Counted from the first letter of the stretch, positions 48,967 to 58,395 are shown. The stretch: 64,000 bases of DNA from an uncultured Dehalococcoidia bacterium (GCA_958295525.1 OY282355.1:1029504-1093503); one strand, 5' to 3'. The notes: a model not told the origin generated them from the sequence alone. Numbers and translations: made by a program.

Positions 48967-51254
48967 CGCTTTCTCCGCATCTCCTTCGCCGCGGCGACCA
49001 TATTCCGCAGCGACGGCTCGACCTCTTCCCAGCGGCGCGTCTTCAGACCGCAGTCCGGGTTGACCCACAAGCGGTCTTTCGGGATCACCTCCACGGCGCG
49101 GCGAAGCAGCGCGACCGCCTCCGCGCGCTCCACGACCCGGGGCGAGTGAATGTCGTAGACGCCCGGCCCGATCTCGTTCGGGTAGGGATGCTTCTTGAAC
49201 GTTTCCAGCAGCGCGCCGTCCGACCGCGAGTTCTCCATCGAAATCACGTCCGCGTCCATCGCGGCCACCGCGTCTATGATGTCGTCGTAGGCCGCGTAGC
49301 ACATATGCGTGTGCATCTGCGTGCGGTCTTCCACGCCGGAGGAAGCGATGCGGAAGCACTCCACCGCCCACTCGAGGTAGGAGTCCCAGTCCTCGCGGCG
49401 CAGCGGCAGCCCCTCGCGGATGGCGGGCTCGTCCACTTGAATGACGCGAATGCCGGCGCGCTCCAGATCGCCCGCCTCGTCGCGGATGGCGAGCGCCAGT
49501 TGGCGGCACGTCTCGGAACGCGGCTGATCGTCCCGAGCGAACGACCACTGCAGCATCGTCACCGGCCCCGTGAGCATTCCCTTGACCGGCGAATTCGTCA
49601 GCGACTGCGCGTAGCCGATCCAGCCGACCGTCATCGGCGCTGGGCGGCTCACGTCGCCGAAAATGATCGGGGGCTTGACCGCCCGCGAGCCGTAGGACTG
49701 CACCCAGCCGTTGGAGGTGGAGGCGTAGCCCTTCAACTGCTCGCCGAAGTACTCCACCATATCGTTGCGCTCCGGCTCGCCGTGCACCAGCACGTCCAGC
49801 CCCGTCTTCTCCTGGAATCGGACGGAGCGCGCGACCTCCTCGCGGATGAATCCCTCGTACTCCTCGGCGGTCAGTTCGCCCCGGTTGCGGCTCGCCCGCG
49901 CCTTGCGAATCTCCGCCGTCTGCGGAAACGAGCCGATCGTCGTCGTCGGGTAGGCCGGAAGCCGGAGCGCCTGCTGCTGCGCCTTCCGCCGCTCCGGATA
50001 AGGGCTGGCGCGCTCCGCCATCTCCGGCGTCACGGCGGCGCTGCGCTCCTTCACTTTCGGATCGTGGACGCGCTTGGACGCCCGCCGCGCCGCGACCGCC
50101 GCCGCGTTCGCCTCCAACTCGCTCCGCGCCGACGAGTCGCCGTTCACCGCCGCCGTGACGACCGCGATCTCGCGCGCCTTCTGCTTGGCGAACGCCATCC
50201 ACGACTTCATCTCCGCGTCCATCCCCGTCTCCGCGTCCAGGTCCACCGGCGAATGAATGAGCGAGCACGAGGGAGCGATCAGCACGCGGTCGGGGCCGAG
50301 CGCGGAGGTCGCCTTGCGGGCGGTCGCAACCGCCTCCGCGAGGTCGGTCTTCCAGACGTTGCGCCCGTCAACGAGCCCCAGCGAAAGCGTCATATCCTGC
50401 CGCAGTTTCGGCAGCAGGTTCTCCAAATCGCCCCTGCCGCGGACAAGGTCTATGTGCAAGCCCTGCGTCGGGAGCGCGAGCGCGGCTTTCGTGTTCTCCC
50501 GCAAGTCGCTGAAATAGACGGCGGCCAGTATCTTGAGCGTAGGCGAGGCGGCCACCAGCCGCGCGTAGGCCCGCCCGAACGCCGACCGCTGCCGGTTGTC
50601 CAGCGTCAGCCCCAGCGCGGGCTCGTCCATCTGCACCCAGTCCGCGCCCGCCGCCGCGAGTTGCCGCAGCACGGACTCGTAGACGTCCACCAGCCCCTCC
50701 AGCAGCGTGAGCGGATCGAACGCGGGGTCGGCGGACTTGGAGAGCAGCAGGAACGTGACCGGCCCCAGGAGCACGGGGCGCGTGTGAATCCCCAGCGCCT
50801 TCGCCTCGCGGAACTCGTCCACCGGCTTCTCGGAGCGGATGGTGAATATCTGCCCTTTGTTGATCTCCGGCACGATGTAGTGGTAGTTCGTGTCGAACCA
50901 CTTCGTCATTTCCATCGCGGCGACGCCCGGCCTGTCAGGCGAGGCCGTCCGGCCCCGCGCCATTGCGAAGTAGGAGTCGAGCCCGGTCGTCCCGTCCGGC
51001 TCCTCGTAGCGCTCCGGGATCGCCCCCACCATCACGCTCGTGTCGAGCACATGGTCGTAGAGGGAGAAATCGTTGGAGGGGACGTGCGTTATGCCGGCGT
51101 CGCGCTGCAGCGCCCAGTTCGCGCGGCGTATCTCGGCCGCCCGGCGCAGCAACTCCCGCCGGTCGACCTTTCCGGCCCAGTAGGCTTCGACTGCCCACTT
51201 CAGTTCGCGGTTCGCGCCGATGCGCGGAAACCCGAGGTTCGTCGACGTGGCCAA
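48963..51254 (-). CDS. metE: Cobalamin-independent methionine synthase
   Basis: A 763-residue MetE that methylates homocysteine with 5-methyltetrahydropteroyltri-glutamate. LGFPRIGANRELKWAVE at the N-terminus and the zinc residues in the C-terminal barrel (MHTHMCYAAY, DADVISMENSRSD, VNPDCGLKTR) are canonical. The start codon is TTG at 51254, supported by GAGGAG seven bases upstream and by the conserved N-terminus; no ATG is available. A TACAAT box at about 51350 implies a leader of about 90 bases, in which no known riboswitch was recognised. Confidence 0.95.
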   Translation of the reverse strand: MATSTNLGFPRIGANRELKWAVEAYWAGKVDRRELLRRAAEIRRANWALQRDAGITHVPSNDFSLYDHVLDTSVMVGAIPERYEEPDGTTGLDSYFAMARGRTASPDRPGVAAMEMTKWFDTNYHYIVPEINKGQIFTIRSEKPVDEFREAKALGIHTRPVLLGPVTFLLLSKSADPAFDPLTLLEGLVDVYESVLRQLAAAGADWVQMDEPALGLTLDNRQRSAFGRAYARLVAASPTLKILAAVYFSDLRENTKAALALPTQGLHIDLVRGRGDLENLLPKLRQDMTLSLGLVDGRNVWKTDLAEAVATARKATSALGPDRVLIAPSCSLIHSPVDLDAETGMDAEMKSWMAFAKQKAREIAVVTAAVNGDSSARSELEANAAAVAARRASKRVHDPKVKERSAAVTPEMAERASPYPERRKAQQQALRLPAYPTTTIGSFPQTAEIRKARASRNRGELTAEEYEGFIREEVARSVRFQEKTGLDVLVHGEPERNDMVEYFGEQLKGYASTSNGWVQSYGSRAVKPPIIFGDVSRPAPMTVGWIGYAQSLTNSPVKGMLTGPVTMLQWSFARDDQPRSETCRQLALAIRDEAGDLERAGIRVIQVDEPAIREGLPLRREDWDSYLEWAVECFRIASSGVEDRTQMHTHMCYAAYDDIIDAVAAMDADVISMENSRSDGALLETFKKHPYPNEIGPGVYDIHSPRVVERAEAVALLRRAVEVIPKDRLWVNPDCGLKTRRWEEVEPSLRNMVAAAKEMRRKR

Positions 51255-51476
51255 CGGCGTTCTCCTCTGCGCCGAGGGAAGGCGCGGCGCCTCCGCCCGT
51301 CCGCGGATTGGCGCTCCGTGCGGACGAGGGTCAGGGCGCGGGCCTATTGTACCCCGGAAGGCGCCCCGCCCGCTACTGCCCGCCGGCGTTCACCGCCGAT
51401 AGAGAACTCGCCCTTCCGCCCTTCCCGCGTAGGCGGGAACGACGCCCCCTCGGACAAGGCGCCCCGCCTCCTCCTC
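51255..51476. other. metE leader and intergenic region
   Basis: Contains a TACAAT box on the minus strand at about 51347-51352 and a 90-base GC-rich metE leader that can fold but shows no recognisable SAM or cobalamin riboswitch. One palindrome (CTTCCCGCGTAGGCGGGAAC) lies at about 51420-51440. Confidence 0.5.
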
Positions 51477-52943
51477 CTACTTCCTCCCGCCCCGCAGCCA
51501 TAGCGAGGGAACGACGGCCAGCGCGCTGAGGGCCGCGCCAACCCAAAAGAAGAGGCGTATCGCCGCGAACGACGCTCCCGACAGCCCAGCCTCGTAGGCC
51601 GCGACCCGCTCCGCGAACGCGAACGCGCTCTCATCGGGCAACCGGATGGGCGTCGGCAGCCCTCCCGCGAGCGATTGGAAGTAGTCCACGCCCGCCGCCG
51701 CCATGCCCGCTAGCCCCAGCGTCATTCCGAACGTGCGCGCCGCCGTAACCCACGCCGCCGCCGTCGCGCGGTACTCCTCGCGGGCGGCGTCCACCGCGGC
51801 GGCGGTGAACGGCGCGATCAGCAGCCCGAATCCGAACCCGCCCAGCGCCAAGTGCAGCGTGAGGCGCGGCTCCGCGATGGCCTCGTCCCAAGTCGTGAGC
51901 AGCAGGAAGCAGGCGACGGCGAGCGCAAGCCCGGCAACCGCCGGAGGGCGGACGCCGATTCGTGCGGACGCCCAGCCGCCGATCAGCGCGCCGGCCGGAA
52001 TCGCGCTGGTGAAGCGCATCAGCCGCAGCCCGCCCTCGAACGCGCTCTCGCCCAGCACGGCCGTGGTCATCAGCGGAATCGCCGCGAGGATCAGCACGAG
52101 CGCCGCGCCCGCGAGCGTCTGCGCGCTCATCGCCGCCGCGAATCCCCGCGCCCGGAACAGCGCCGCGCTTACGATGGGCGCCGCTGTCCGCTGCTCCGCG
52201 AAAGCCAGCGCGGCGAGCGCGGCGCATCCGCCGCCGATGAGAGCGTAAGGCGGCAGCGCGCCTCCGCTGAAGAGCGAGCGCTGCGCGAGCCCCGCCGTGA
52301 GCAGCGACAACCCCGCCGCCAGCAGCGCGCCGCCCGCAACGTCCAACCTTCCGCCGGAGCGTCCGGCTTCCCGCGCTCCGATCAGCCCGAAGGCCAGCGC
52401 GCCGACCGCCGGCAGGTTGCTCCAAAATATCCAGCGCCAGCCCAGCCACTCGGCGAGCGCGCCGCCGTAGAGCGGCCCCATCACGCCCCCGGCTTCCGCC
52501 GACGCGCCGACGACGCCGAAAATGATCGCCCTGCGCCCCGACGGCAGCCCCGCTCCCGCGAGCGCGAGCGCCGCCGGAATCAGCGCTCCGCCGCCCACCG
52601 CTTGCGCCGCCCGCGCCGCGATCAGCCAGCCAAGCCCGTCGGCGAGCGCGACGGCGGCGGAGCCCGCCCCGAACAGCGCGAGCGCTCCAACGTACAGGCG
52701 GCGGTAGCCGTAGACGTCCCCTGCCCGCCCCAGCAGCGGCATCGCCGCCGTGAAGCCCAGCAGATAGGCCGTCACCACCCAGGCCATATCGTCCAGGCGG
52801 TCTATGCTGACGCCGACGTCCGTCATCATCGCGGGCAGCGCGGTCACGACCGACGTCTGGTCGAGCGACGCCAGGAAAACGCCCGCGCACAGAACGGCGA
52901 GCGTGAACGCAGGAGGCGGACGGCGCGGCGCGCGCGCGGCCAC
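51477..52943 (-). CDS. MFS multidrug exporter, DHA2 (14-helix) type
   Basis: A 488-residue transporter with 13-14 hydrophobic helices. FLASLDQTSVVTALPAM (DHA2 motif C-like start), WVVTAYLLGFTAAMPLLGRAGDVYGYRRLY and GPLYGGALAEWLGWRWIFWSNLP are typical of EmrB/QacA-type proton antiporters. It starts with GTG at 52943. It lies 12 bases after the LppX-like gene on the same strand; coupling of an LppX/LprG-type lipoprotein with an MFS pump is known from actinobacterial lprG-p55 pairs, so a joint export role is a reasonable inference. Confidence 0.88.
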   Translation of the reverse strand: MAARAPRRPPPAFTLAVLCAGVFLASLDQTSVVTALPAMMTDVGVSIDRLDDMAWVVTAYLLGFTAAMPLLGRAGDVYGYRRLYVGALALFGAGSAAVALADGLGWLIAARAAQAVGGGALIPAALALAGAGLPSGRRAIIFGVVGASAEAGGVMGPLYGGALAEWLGWRWIFWSNLPAVGALAFGLIGAREAGRSGGRLDVAGGALLAAGLSLLTAGLAQRSLFSGGALPPYALIGGGCAALAALAFAEQRTAAPIVSAALFRARGFAAAMSAQTLAGAALVLILAAIPLMTTAVLGESAFEGGLRLMRFTSAIPAGALIGGWASARIGVRPPAVAGLALAVACFLLLTTWDEAIAEPRLTLHLALGGFGFGLLIAPFTAAAVDAAREEYRATAAAWVTAARTFGMTLGLAGMAAAGVDYFQSLAGGLPTPIRLPDESAFAFAERVAAYEAGLSGASFAAIRLFFWVGAALSALAVVPSLWLRGGRK

Positions 52944-52955
52944 GGCGCAGGCCGC

Positions 52956-53669
52956 CTAGACCGGCGGCTCGACGGCGACCGGGGCGTCGAAGCGCGAAAG
53001 TTCCAGCGTCCGCGTGATGTCCGGCGGGTCGCTCGGGAAGAGGGCGCCGGCGACCTTGACCTTCCGCGTGAGGAAGTCCTCGCGCCCCACCCAGAGCGTC
53101 ACGTCCAGCGTTCCGCCCTCGGGCGCGCTCGGGACGAAGCCGCGCAACGACTCCGCGTCCGCGACGCCGCTGAGCAAGTGGACGTCCGCGCCGCCGCCGT
53201 CGCTGATCGTTGCGCCGCGGATGGACGCGAGCGCGTCGGCGATGCTTCCGGCGACGTTGGAGAACTCTATGCCGAGCGTTCCGGCGGGAAGCGTTTGCCA
53301 TTGCTGGCTGATGGCGTCGCGCAGATAGGTCGTCTCGCCTATCTGGATGACGTCGATCTCCAGCGTGGCGTTGCGGAAGAGCGCGGCGGAGGCTTGCACG
53401 GTGAACCGCGCGCGGTCGGGGAAGAGGCCGTCGCCTTCGGCTTCCATCAGAGACGCGAATCCGATGTCCGTGCTGGCGCCGTCCTCGTGCGTCACGCGGA
53501 AATGCGCGGAGGACAGGCCGCGCAGCGCTTCCGCCGCCTTGTCGCGCAACTCTTCCGGCGTAACGGCGGGCGCCGGCGCCGGCTGGGAGCCGCAACCGGC
53601 GGCGAAGAGCGCGGCGGCGCCCGCGCAGAGCAGCGCCCGCGCCAGGGCCCGCGCCCGCAACGCCGTCAA
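52956..53669 (-). CDS. LppX/LprAFG-like lipoprotein
   Basis: A 237-residue lipoprotein (FAAGC lipobox near residue 26) with the LppX_LprAFG pattern: EELRDKAAEALRGLSSAHFRVTHEDG, VIQIGETTYLRD and the DVTLWVGREDFLTRKVKVAG strand pair near the end. Relatives carry lipids across the envelope space. It starts with TTG at 53669, overlapping the stop of the SPFH gene by TTGA. It is followed by the MFS pump, as in lprG-p55 operons. Confidence 0.82.
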   Translation of the reverse strand: MTALRARALARALLCAGAAALFAAGCGSQPAPAPAVTPEELRDKAAEALRGLSSAHFRVTHEDGASTDIGFASLMEAEGDGLFPDRARFTVQASAALFRNATLEIDVIQIGETTYLRDAISQQWQTLPAGTLGIEFSNVAGSIADALASIRGATISDGGGADVHLLSGVADAESLRGFVPSAPEGGTLDVTLWVGREDFLTRKVKVAGALFPSDPPDITRTLELSRFDAPVAVEPPV

Positions 53670-54556
53670 CTGGGTTGCTCCCGCGTCTGCTCGCCGCCGC
53701 CGGACGGCGCGGCGTTTTGCGCGCTCCGTATGAACGGCTCCAGCATCGAGGTGAACTCCATCGGAAAGATGAACTTCGTGGCGGGGCTGCCGCCCATATC
53801 TTTCAGCGTGTCGAAGTACTGCAGGCTCATCGTGCGGGGGTCGGCTTGCATCGCGGCCTCGTTAATGCGCTCCATGCCCAGGCTGAACCCTTCGGCGCGG
53901 AGGATTGCGGCCTCGCGCTGACCCTGCGCTTCCAGAATGGCCGCCTGCTTGGAGCCCTCGGCGCGGAGCACCGCCGCCTGACGCTCGCCCTCGGCGAGGT
54001 TGATCTCCGCGTCGCGCTGTCCCTCCGCCTCGGTGACGGCGGCGCGGCGCGTGCGCTCGGCGGAGAGTTGCCGGTTCATCGCGTCCTGCACGTCGCGCGG
54101 CGGCTCCACCTCCTTGATCTCGACACGGGTGACCTTCACCCCCCAGTTGGCCGTCACCTCGTCGAGTTTCACCTGCAACTGCGCGTTGATCCGCTCGCGC
54201 TTGGAGAGAACGTCGTCCAAGTCCATCTCGCCGACCACGGCGCGGAGCGTCGTCATCGCCAGCGCCTGCGCCGCCGCCTGAAAGTTGCTCACGTTCAGGA
54301 TCGTGTCCTGGGGGCGGTTTTCGATCACGCGCATATAGACGAAGAAGTCGATGTCTATCGGCGCGTTGTCGCGGGTGATGCTCGTCTGGCGCGGAATCGG
54401 CACCGGCGCTTCCCGCAAGTCCACGGTCGTCGTTCCGTTGTTCACGAACGGCCACAGCCAGCGCAAGCCCGGCCCGCGCGTCCCCGTGTACGACCCGAAA
54501 GTGAAAATGACCAGCCGCTGGTACTGCTTGACGACGTTGAGTCCCCAGTTCGCCAT
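53666..54556 (-). CDS. SPFH/band 7 (stomatin-like) membrane protein
   Basis: A 296-residue stomatin/prohibitin-type scaffold. After a short N-terminus the SPFH core shows GPGLRWLWPFV, VDLREAPVPIPRQTSITRDNAPIDIDFFVYMRV, ALRAVVGEMDLDDVLSKRERIN and GVKVTRVEIKEVEPP. Then there is a long Ala/Glu/Arg-rich helix (residues about 170-240) with repeated AEGERQAA-type heptads. There is no clear N-terminal membrane anchor, so a hairpin or lipid anchor is likely. The ATG at 54556 is preferred over 54646 because the protein then begins like the family. Confidence 0.88.
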   Translation of the reverse strand: MANWGLNVVKQYQRLVIFTFGSYTGTRGPGLRWLWPFVNNGTTTVDLREAPVPIPRQTSITRDNAPIDIDFFVYMRVIENRPQDTILNVSNFQAAAQALAMTTLRAVVGEMDLDDVLSKRERINAQLQVKLDEVTANWGVKVTRVEIKEVEPPRDVQDAMNRQLSAERTRRAAVTEAEGQRDAEINLAEGERQAAVLRAEGSKQAAILEAQGQREAAILRAEGFSLGMERINEAAMQADPRTMSLQYFDTLKDMGGSPATKFIFPMEFTSMLEPFIRSAQNAAPSGGGEQTREQPS

Positions 54557-54666
54557 TGTGTGCTTGCGCTCCTTGCTCCGCCCCGTATTCAGCCGCGCCC
54601 CGTGCTCGGGCGCGCTCATCGTAGGGCAAAGGGCAAGGATCGGCAAGGGGCGGATGCGCTTGCCCC

Positions 54667-54690
54667 GTCATTCCCGCGCAGGCGGGAACC
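54667..54690. repeat. Single palindromic repeat
   Basis: One copy of the TTCCCGCGCAGGCGGGAA palindrome between the divergent SPFH and NucS-like genes, followed by a TACAAT box at 54720-54725. Confidence 0.8.
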
Positions 54691-54748
54691 TCGCCTCCTC
54701 CCTCCCCCGTCGGGCGTAGTACAATGCGCCGACGGAGGGCGCAAGCGC

Positions 54749-55903
54749 ATGGCCGAACGCATCTACATTCGTGACGGAGACAACTTGGAGCCGATGGAAG
54801 AGCAGCCGTTCGCGTTGGAAGACGACCTGCAGGAACTGCTCGCCAAACATCCTCACTTGCTGGACGGGGAGCGAGTGAGTCCGGGCAACCCCCGCCGGTG
54901 GCTGCTCGTCAAGCGCGAAGTGGGCGTCCCCGCCGCCGCAGGCGAGTCCGCCCGCTTTTCGCTCGACCACCTGCTCGTAGACCAAGACGCCAGGCCGACG
55001 CTCGTCGAAGTGAAGCGCGGTTCGGACACGCGGATACGGCGCGAGGTCGTCGGCCAAATGCTGGACTACGCCGCCAACGCCTCGCTGTTCTGGGACGCCG
55101 GAACCTTGCGCCGGTCCTTTAAAGAGACTTGGAAGGACGGAGCCAATAAGGCTCTGTATAACCTGCTCCAGCCCGAGGACGAAGAGGTGGATGAAGAAGC
55201 GTTTTGGGGTGAAGTCGCCACCAACCTCGCCGCCAAGAACCTGCGCTTGCTGTTCGTGGCCGACGCCATCCCCATCGAACTCGCCCGCATCGTGGAGTTC
55301 CTAAACGCGCAAATGCGCGACAACATTGAGGTCCTGGCCGTTGAGGTCAAGCAGTTCAAGAGCAAGTCCGAGACGCGCAGCGCGCTCGTGCCGAACGTCA
55401 TTGGGCACACGGCTGCTCCGCCAGGAGGCAAGAGCGCCGCCGGGTCGCGCATCCGCTCCAAGATCTCCATTGAGGCTTTCATGGCTCTGTTGCCTAGCGA
55501 TGAAGTACGCGAGGCAACACAAAGACTCTTTGGCATTGCCAGAGAGCGTGGCGCCAAAATTGAACCAGGCGATAGGGGGTTCTCCATCAGGGTGAAACTT
55601 CCCGAAGAGACCTACCACTACCTCGTGACAGTGGCGTGGCTCTATCCTCCAGGCGGCTCCTTCTGGATGGGCCTACGCAACTACGCATTCGGAGAAAGCG
55701 TCACCGATGACTCCAACCTGCCTCCACGTCGGCGGGAAAAACTGAACGCTTGGGTCAGTCAGTTCGAACGGGACTCTTTCGGCGAGCAGCACCAGAGTGA
55801 CGCCGTGCGGGCTCGGGTAATCACGCACCAAGACGTGGCGACGCACGCAGACACGCTGGCGAAGCGGCTCGGCCAAGCGCTTGACGACTTGCAAGCCCCA
55901 TAG
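54749..55903 (+). CDS. NucS/DUF91-like PD-(D/E)XK nuclease
   Basis: A 384-residue protein. The nuclease core is FSLDHLLVDQDARPTLVEVKRGSDTRIRREVVGQMLDYAANA (about residues 70-110), with D, E-x-K and QMLDY positions as in NucS/DUF91 mismatch or ssDNA nucleases. The remaining 270 residues contain WKDGANKALYNLL, LLFVADAIPIELARIVEFLN and a C-terminal domain (HYLVTVAWLYPPGGSFWMGLRNY) that I do not recognise. It stands alone with its own TACAAT promoter and GGAGGG site. Repair or phage-defence roles are both possible. Confidence 0.7.
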   Translation: MAERIYIRDGDNLEPMEEQPFALEDDLQELLAKHPHLLDGERVSPGNPRRWLLVKREVGVPAAAGESARFSLDHLLVDQDARPTLVEVKRGSDTRIRREVVGQMLDYAANASLFWDAGTLRRSFKETWKDGANKALYNLLQPEDEEVDEEAFWGEVATNLAAKNLRLLFVADAIPIELARIVEFLNAQMRDNIEVLAVEVKQFKSKSETRSALVPNVIGHTAAPPGGKSAAGSRIRSKISIEAFMALLPSDEVREATQRLFGIARERGAKIEPGDRGFSIRVKLPEETYHYLVTVAWLYPPGGSFWMGLRNYAFGESVTDDSNLPPRRREKLNAWVSQFERDSFGEQHQSDAVRARVITHQDVATHADTLAKRLGQALDDLQAP

Positions 55904-56058
55904 CGGTCGAGGGCCCTCAAGAGCGCGCTCAGCGAAGCGGATGAACGGGAAGCAGCGCGCGTCATCGCGCCATAAGTCTATGCGCGGCGCATCGATGACC
56001 GCCCCTTGCGCGCTCCCCCGCCGCCGCCTGCGATGATTCCATGCGCTCGCCCGCCGGG

Positions 56059-56064
56059 TAGAAT
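56059..56064 (+). promoter_or_regulatory. -10 box TAGAAT for the acyl-CoA synthetase gene
   Basis: TAGAAT lies 31 bases before the GTG start, which also has GGAGGAG seven bases upstream; a normal leadered transcript is expected. Confidence 0.45.
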
Positions 56065-56095
56065 ACCGCCGACCCGCCCGCATCGGAGGAGACTC

Positions 56096-57715
56096 GTGGA
56101 CAACAGCGTCTTCCGGCAGAACCTTGACCCGTTCACGTTCTTGGAGCGCAGCGCGTTCGTCTATCCCGACAAGCCCGCCGTTGTCTACAAGGAGCGCGTC
56201 TACACCTACCGCGAACTGCGCGAGCGCGTCAACCGCTTCGCAGGCGCCCTCCGCGCCGCAGGCGTGGGGCCCGGCGACCGCGTGGCGTTCATCGTTCCGA
56301 ATCTCCCGCCGCTGCTGGAGGGCCACTACGCCCCGATGAGCATCGGCGCCGCTCTCGTCGCGGTCAACACGCGCCTCTCCGCAAGGGAGATCGCCTATAT
56401 CCTCAACCACTCCAAAGCGAAGGTTGTCGTGTTCGATTCCGAGTTCGCCCCCGTCGTCCGCGAGATTCGCGGCGAGGCGCCGGGCGTCGAGTTGTTCGTG
56501 CAGGTCGTGGACGAGGCGCCGAAGGCCGGCGACGTCCCCGGCCCGGAGTACGAGGAGTTCCTCGCGTCCGCCCCCGAGGGCGAGCATCGCGTTCCCATCG
56601 CATCCGAAATGGACGTCATCGCCGTCAACTACACCTCCGGCACGACCGGAACGCCGAAAGGCGTGCAATATCACGCGCGCGGCGCCTACCTCAACGCGCT
56701 GGGGGAAGTGATCGAGACGGGGCTGAACTGGCGCAGCGTCTACCTCTGGACGCTCCCGATGTTCCATTGCAACGGCTGGTGCAACACGTGGGCGGTCACG
56801 GCGGTCGGCGGAACGCACGTCTGCCTTCGCCGCGTCGAGCCCGCCGAGGTCTACGCGCTCATCGAGCGGCATCGCGTGACGAATATGTGCGGCGCGCCCA
56901 CCGTTCTCACCGCAATGTACGCCTCGCCCGCCGCCGAGGGGCGCGACCTCTCCGGCCTGACCATCGCCACGGGCGGCGCGCCCCCGGCTCCGCAGGTCGT
57001 GCGGACGATGGAAGCGATGGGCGCGTCCGTCATTCACCTCTACGGCCTCACGGAGACCTACGGGCCGATCACGCTCTGCGTTCCGCAGCCGTCGTGGGAC
57101 GCGATGAGCGCGGAGGAGCGCGCGTTCGCCAAGGCGCCGCAAGGCGTGCCCTACGTCCACGCCGGCGCCGGCGTCCGCGTCGTGGACGAGCGGATGCGCG
57201 ACGTTCCCCGCGACGGCGAGACGATGGGCGAGGTCGTGATGCGCTCCAACGGCGTGATGTCGGGCTACCTCGACGACCCGGAGGCGACGGCGGCGGCGTT
57301 CGCGGGCGGCTGGTTCCACTCCGGCGACCTCGGCGTATGGCGCCCCGACGGTCAGATCGAACTGAAGGACCGCGCCAAGGACGTCATCATCTCCGGCGGC
57401 GAGAACATCTCCAGCCAGGAGGTCGAGAAGGTGATTATGGAGCACCCGGGCGTGCTGGAGGTCTCCGTCGTCGCGGTTCCCGACGACCGCTGGGGCGAGA
57501 CGCCGAAGGCGTTCGTGACGCCCCGCGACGGCGCGGCGCTCACGGCGGAGGAGGTCACCGCCTTTTGCCGCGAGCGCCTCGCTCATTTCAAGGCGCCGCG
57601 CCTCGTCGAATTCGGCTCGCTCCCCAAGACCGCCACCGGCAAGATCCAGAAATACGTTCTCCGTGAGCGCGAATGGGCGGGCCGCGAGTCCCGCATTCAA
57701 GGCTCGCAGGGGTAG
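56096..57715 (+). CDS. Acyl-CoA synthetase (AMP-forming), fatty-acid/aryl type
   Basis: A 539-residue ANL-superfamily ligase that activates a carboxylic acid through an acyl-AMP to the CoA thioester. The P-loop NYTSGTTGTPKGV (about residue 180), LYGLTETYGP, the hinge-region WFHSGDLGVWRPDGQIELKDRAKDVIISGGENISSQEVE and the catalytic lysine in KTATGKIQK are all present. The start is GTG at 56096, chosen for the GGAGGAG site; the longer frame from 56006 is unlikely. Chain specificity cannot be read. The gene resembles those for medium-chain or methylthio-propionate-type CoA ligases. Confidence 0.93.
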   Translation: MDNSVFRQNLDPFTFLERSAFVYPDKPAVVYKERVYTYRELRERVNRFAGALRAAGVGPGDRVAFIVPNLPPLLEGHYAPMSIGAALVAVNTRLSAREIAYILNHSKAKVVVFDSEFAPVVREIRGEAPGVELFVQVVDEAPKAGDVPGPEYEEFLASAPEGEHRVPIASEMDVIAVNYTSGTTGTPKGVQYHARGAYLNALGEVIETGLNWRSVYLWTLPMFHCNGWCNTWAVTAVGGTHVCLRRVEPAEVYALIERHRVTNMCGAPTVLTAMYASPAAEGRDLSGLTIATGGAPPAPQVVRTMEAMGASVIHLYGLTETYGPITLCVPQPSWDAMSAEERAFAKAPQGVPYVHAGAGVRVVDERMRDVPRDGETMGEVVMRSNGVMSGYLDDPEATAAAFAGGWFHSGDLGVWRPDGQIELKDRAKDVIISGGENISSQEVEKVIMEHPGVLEVSVVAVPDDRWGETPKAFVTPRDGAALTAEEVTAFCRERLAHFKAPRLVEFGSLPKTATGKIQKYVLREREWAGRESRIQGSQG

Positions 57716-57734
57716 ACAGATCCTGGGGCGTTTC

Positions 57735-57845
57735 CAGTAGGTTCCCGCCTACGCGGGAATGACGTGGCGCGTGGGGGGCTTTGGAGACGGGGCGCTGCGC
57801 GCCCCATCCGGGGATGCGAGATTCCCGCCTGCGCGGGAATGACGG
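57735..57845. repeat. Palindromic repeats with composite unit
   Basis: Two palindromes flank a copy of the composite GGGGCGCTGCGCGCCCC unit, as at 10050 and 17770. No gene is supported between 57716 and 58035. Confidence 0.85.
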
Positions 57846-57945
57846 AGATGGGGGCGCCCTCCCCTGCCCCACTGCGACATTCGCCCCTTGCGCCGACGGC
57901 GGCGCGGTTCCCCGCCTACGCCCGCCGAGAGGAGCCAACCCCCCT

Positions 57946-58012
57946 ATTGACAAATGCGGCGGCTTGTGTCGACATCGAGGCATACCGAGCGTAGCCCTCT
58001 ATGCAGTAGAGG
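57946..58012 (+). promoter_or_regulatory. -35 box TTGACA and upstream hairpin
   Basis: A consensus TTGACA at 57946-57951 has only a weak -10 candidate (TCGACA, 17 bases on). Then CCTCTA (57996-58001) and TAGAGG (58007-58012) form a six-base stem around TGCAG, eleven bases before the ribosome site of the next gene. It may be an operator or a leader hairpin. Confidence 0.4.
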
Positions 58013-58035
58013 CCAACGCCCTAGGAGGATGCACT

Positions 58036-58395
58036 ATGATGCGCACGACAAGCACAGCCGACATAACGATGAGCGACGCCGTAGCCAACGGCGTCAGCGG
58101 AGTCATCTTCACATTCCTCGACCCGGGGCCTCTCGCTTGGGCTCGCATCCATATGGCTGGACGCGCTTGGCTGGACGACGACATCCTGTGGGTCACCGAC
58201 GACGAAGCCTCGGACACTGGGGAAATGTTTGAGGACGAGGGCTACAAAGTGCTCTACTTGCACGACATGGAGCGGTTCACTATGATGGGGATTGAGCGCG
58301 AAGCCCGCAGGAAGCAGGCAGAGGAAGAGAGCAAAGGGGCGAGCAACCCCAACCCTTCCAAGCTCAGTCGGTTCTTGTGGTTCCGAAGGAGGTAG
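58036..58395 (+). CDS. Hypothetical protein, accessory region
   Basis: A 119-residue acidic-then-basic soluble protein. No domain is recognised. The first 85 residues could form an alpha/beta fold (GVIFTFLDPGPLAWARIHMAGRAWLDDD region). The last 30 are charged and lysine-rich. TAGGAGGATGCACT before the ATG at 58036 supports translation. It is six bases upstream of the HNH gene, so they are probably one operon. Confidence 0.65.
   Translation: MMRTTSTADITMSDAVANGVSGVIFTFLDPGPLAWARIHMAGRAWLDDDILWVTDDEASDTGEMFEDEGYKVLYLHDMERFTMMGIEREARRKQAEEESKGASNPNPSKLSRFLWFRRR

Noticed and set aside
51255-51352. SAM or cobalamin riboswitch upstream of metE
   Set aside because: The 90-base leader shows no recognisable aptamer core.
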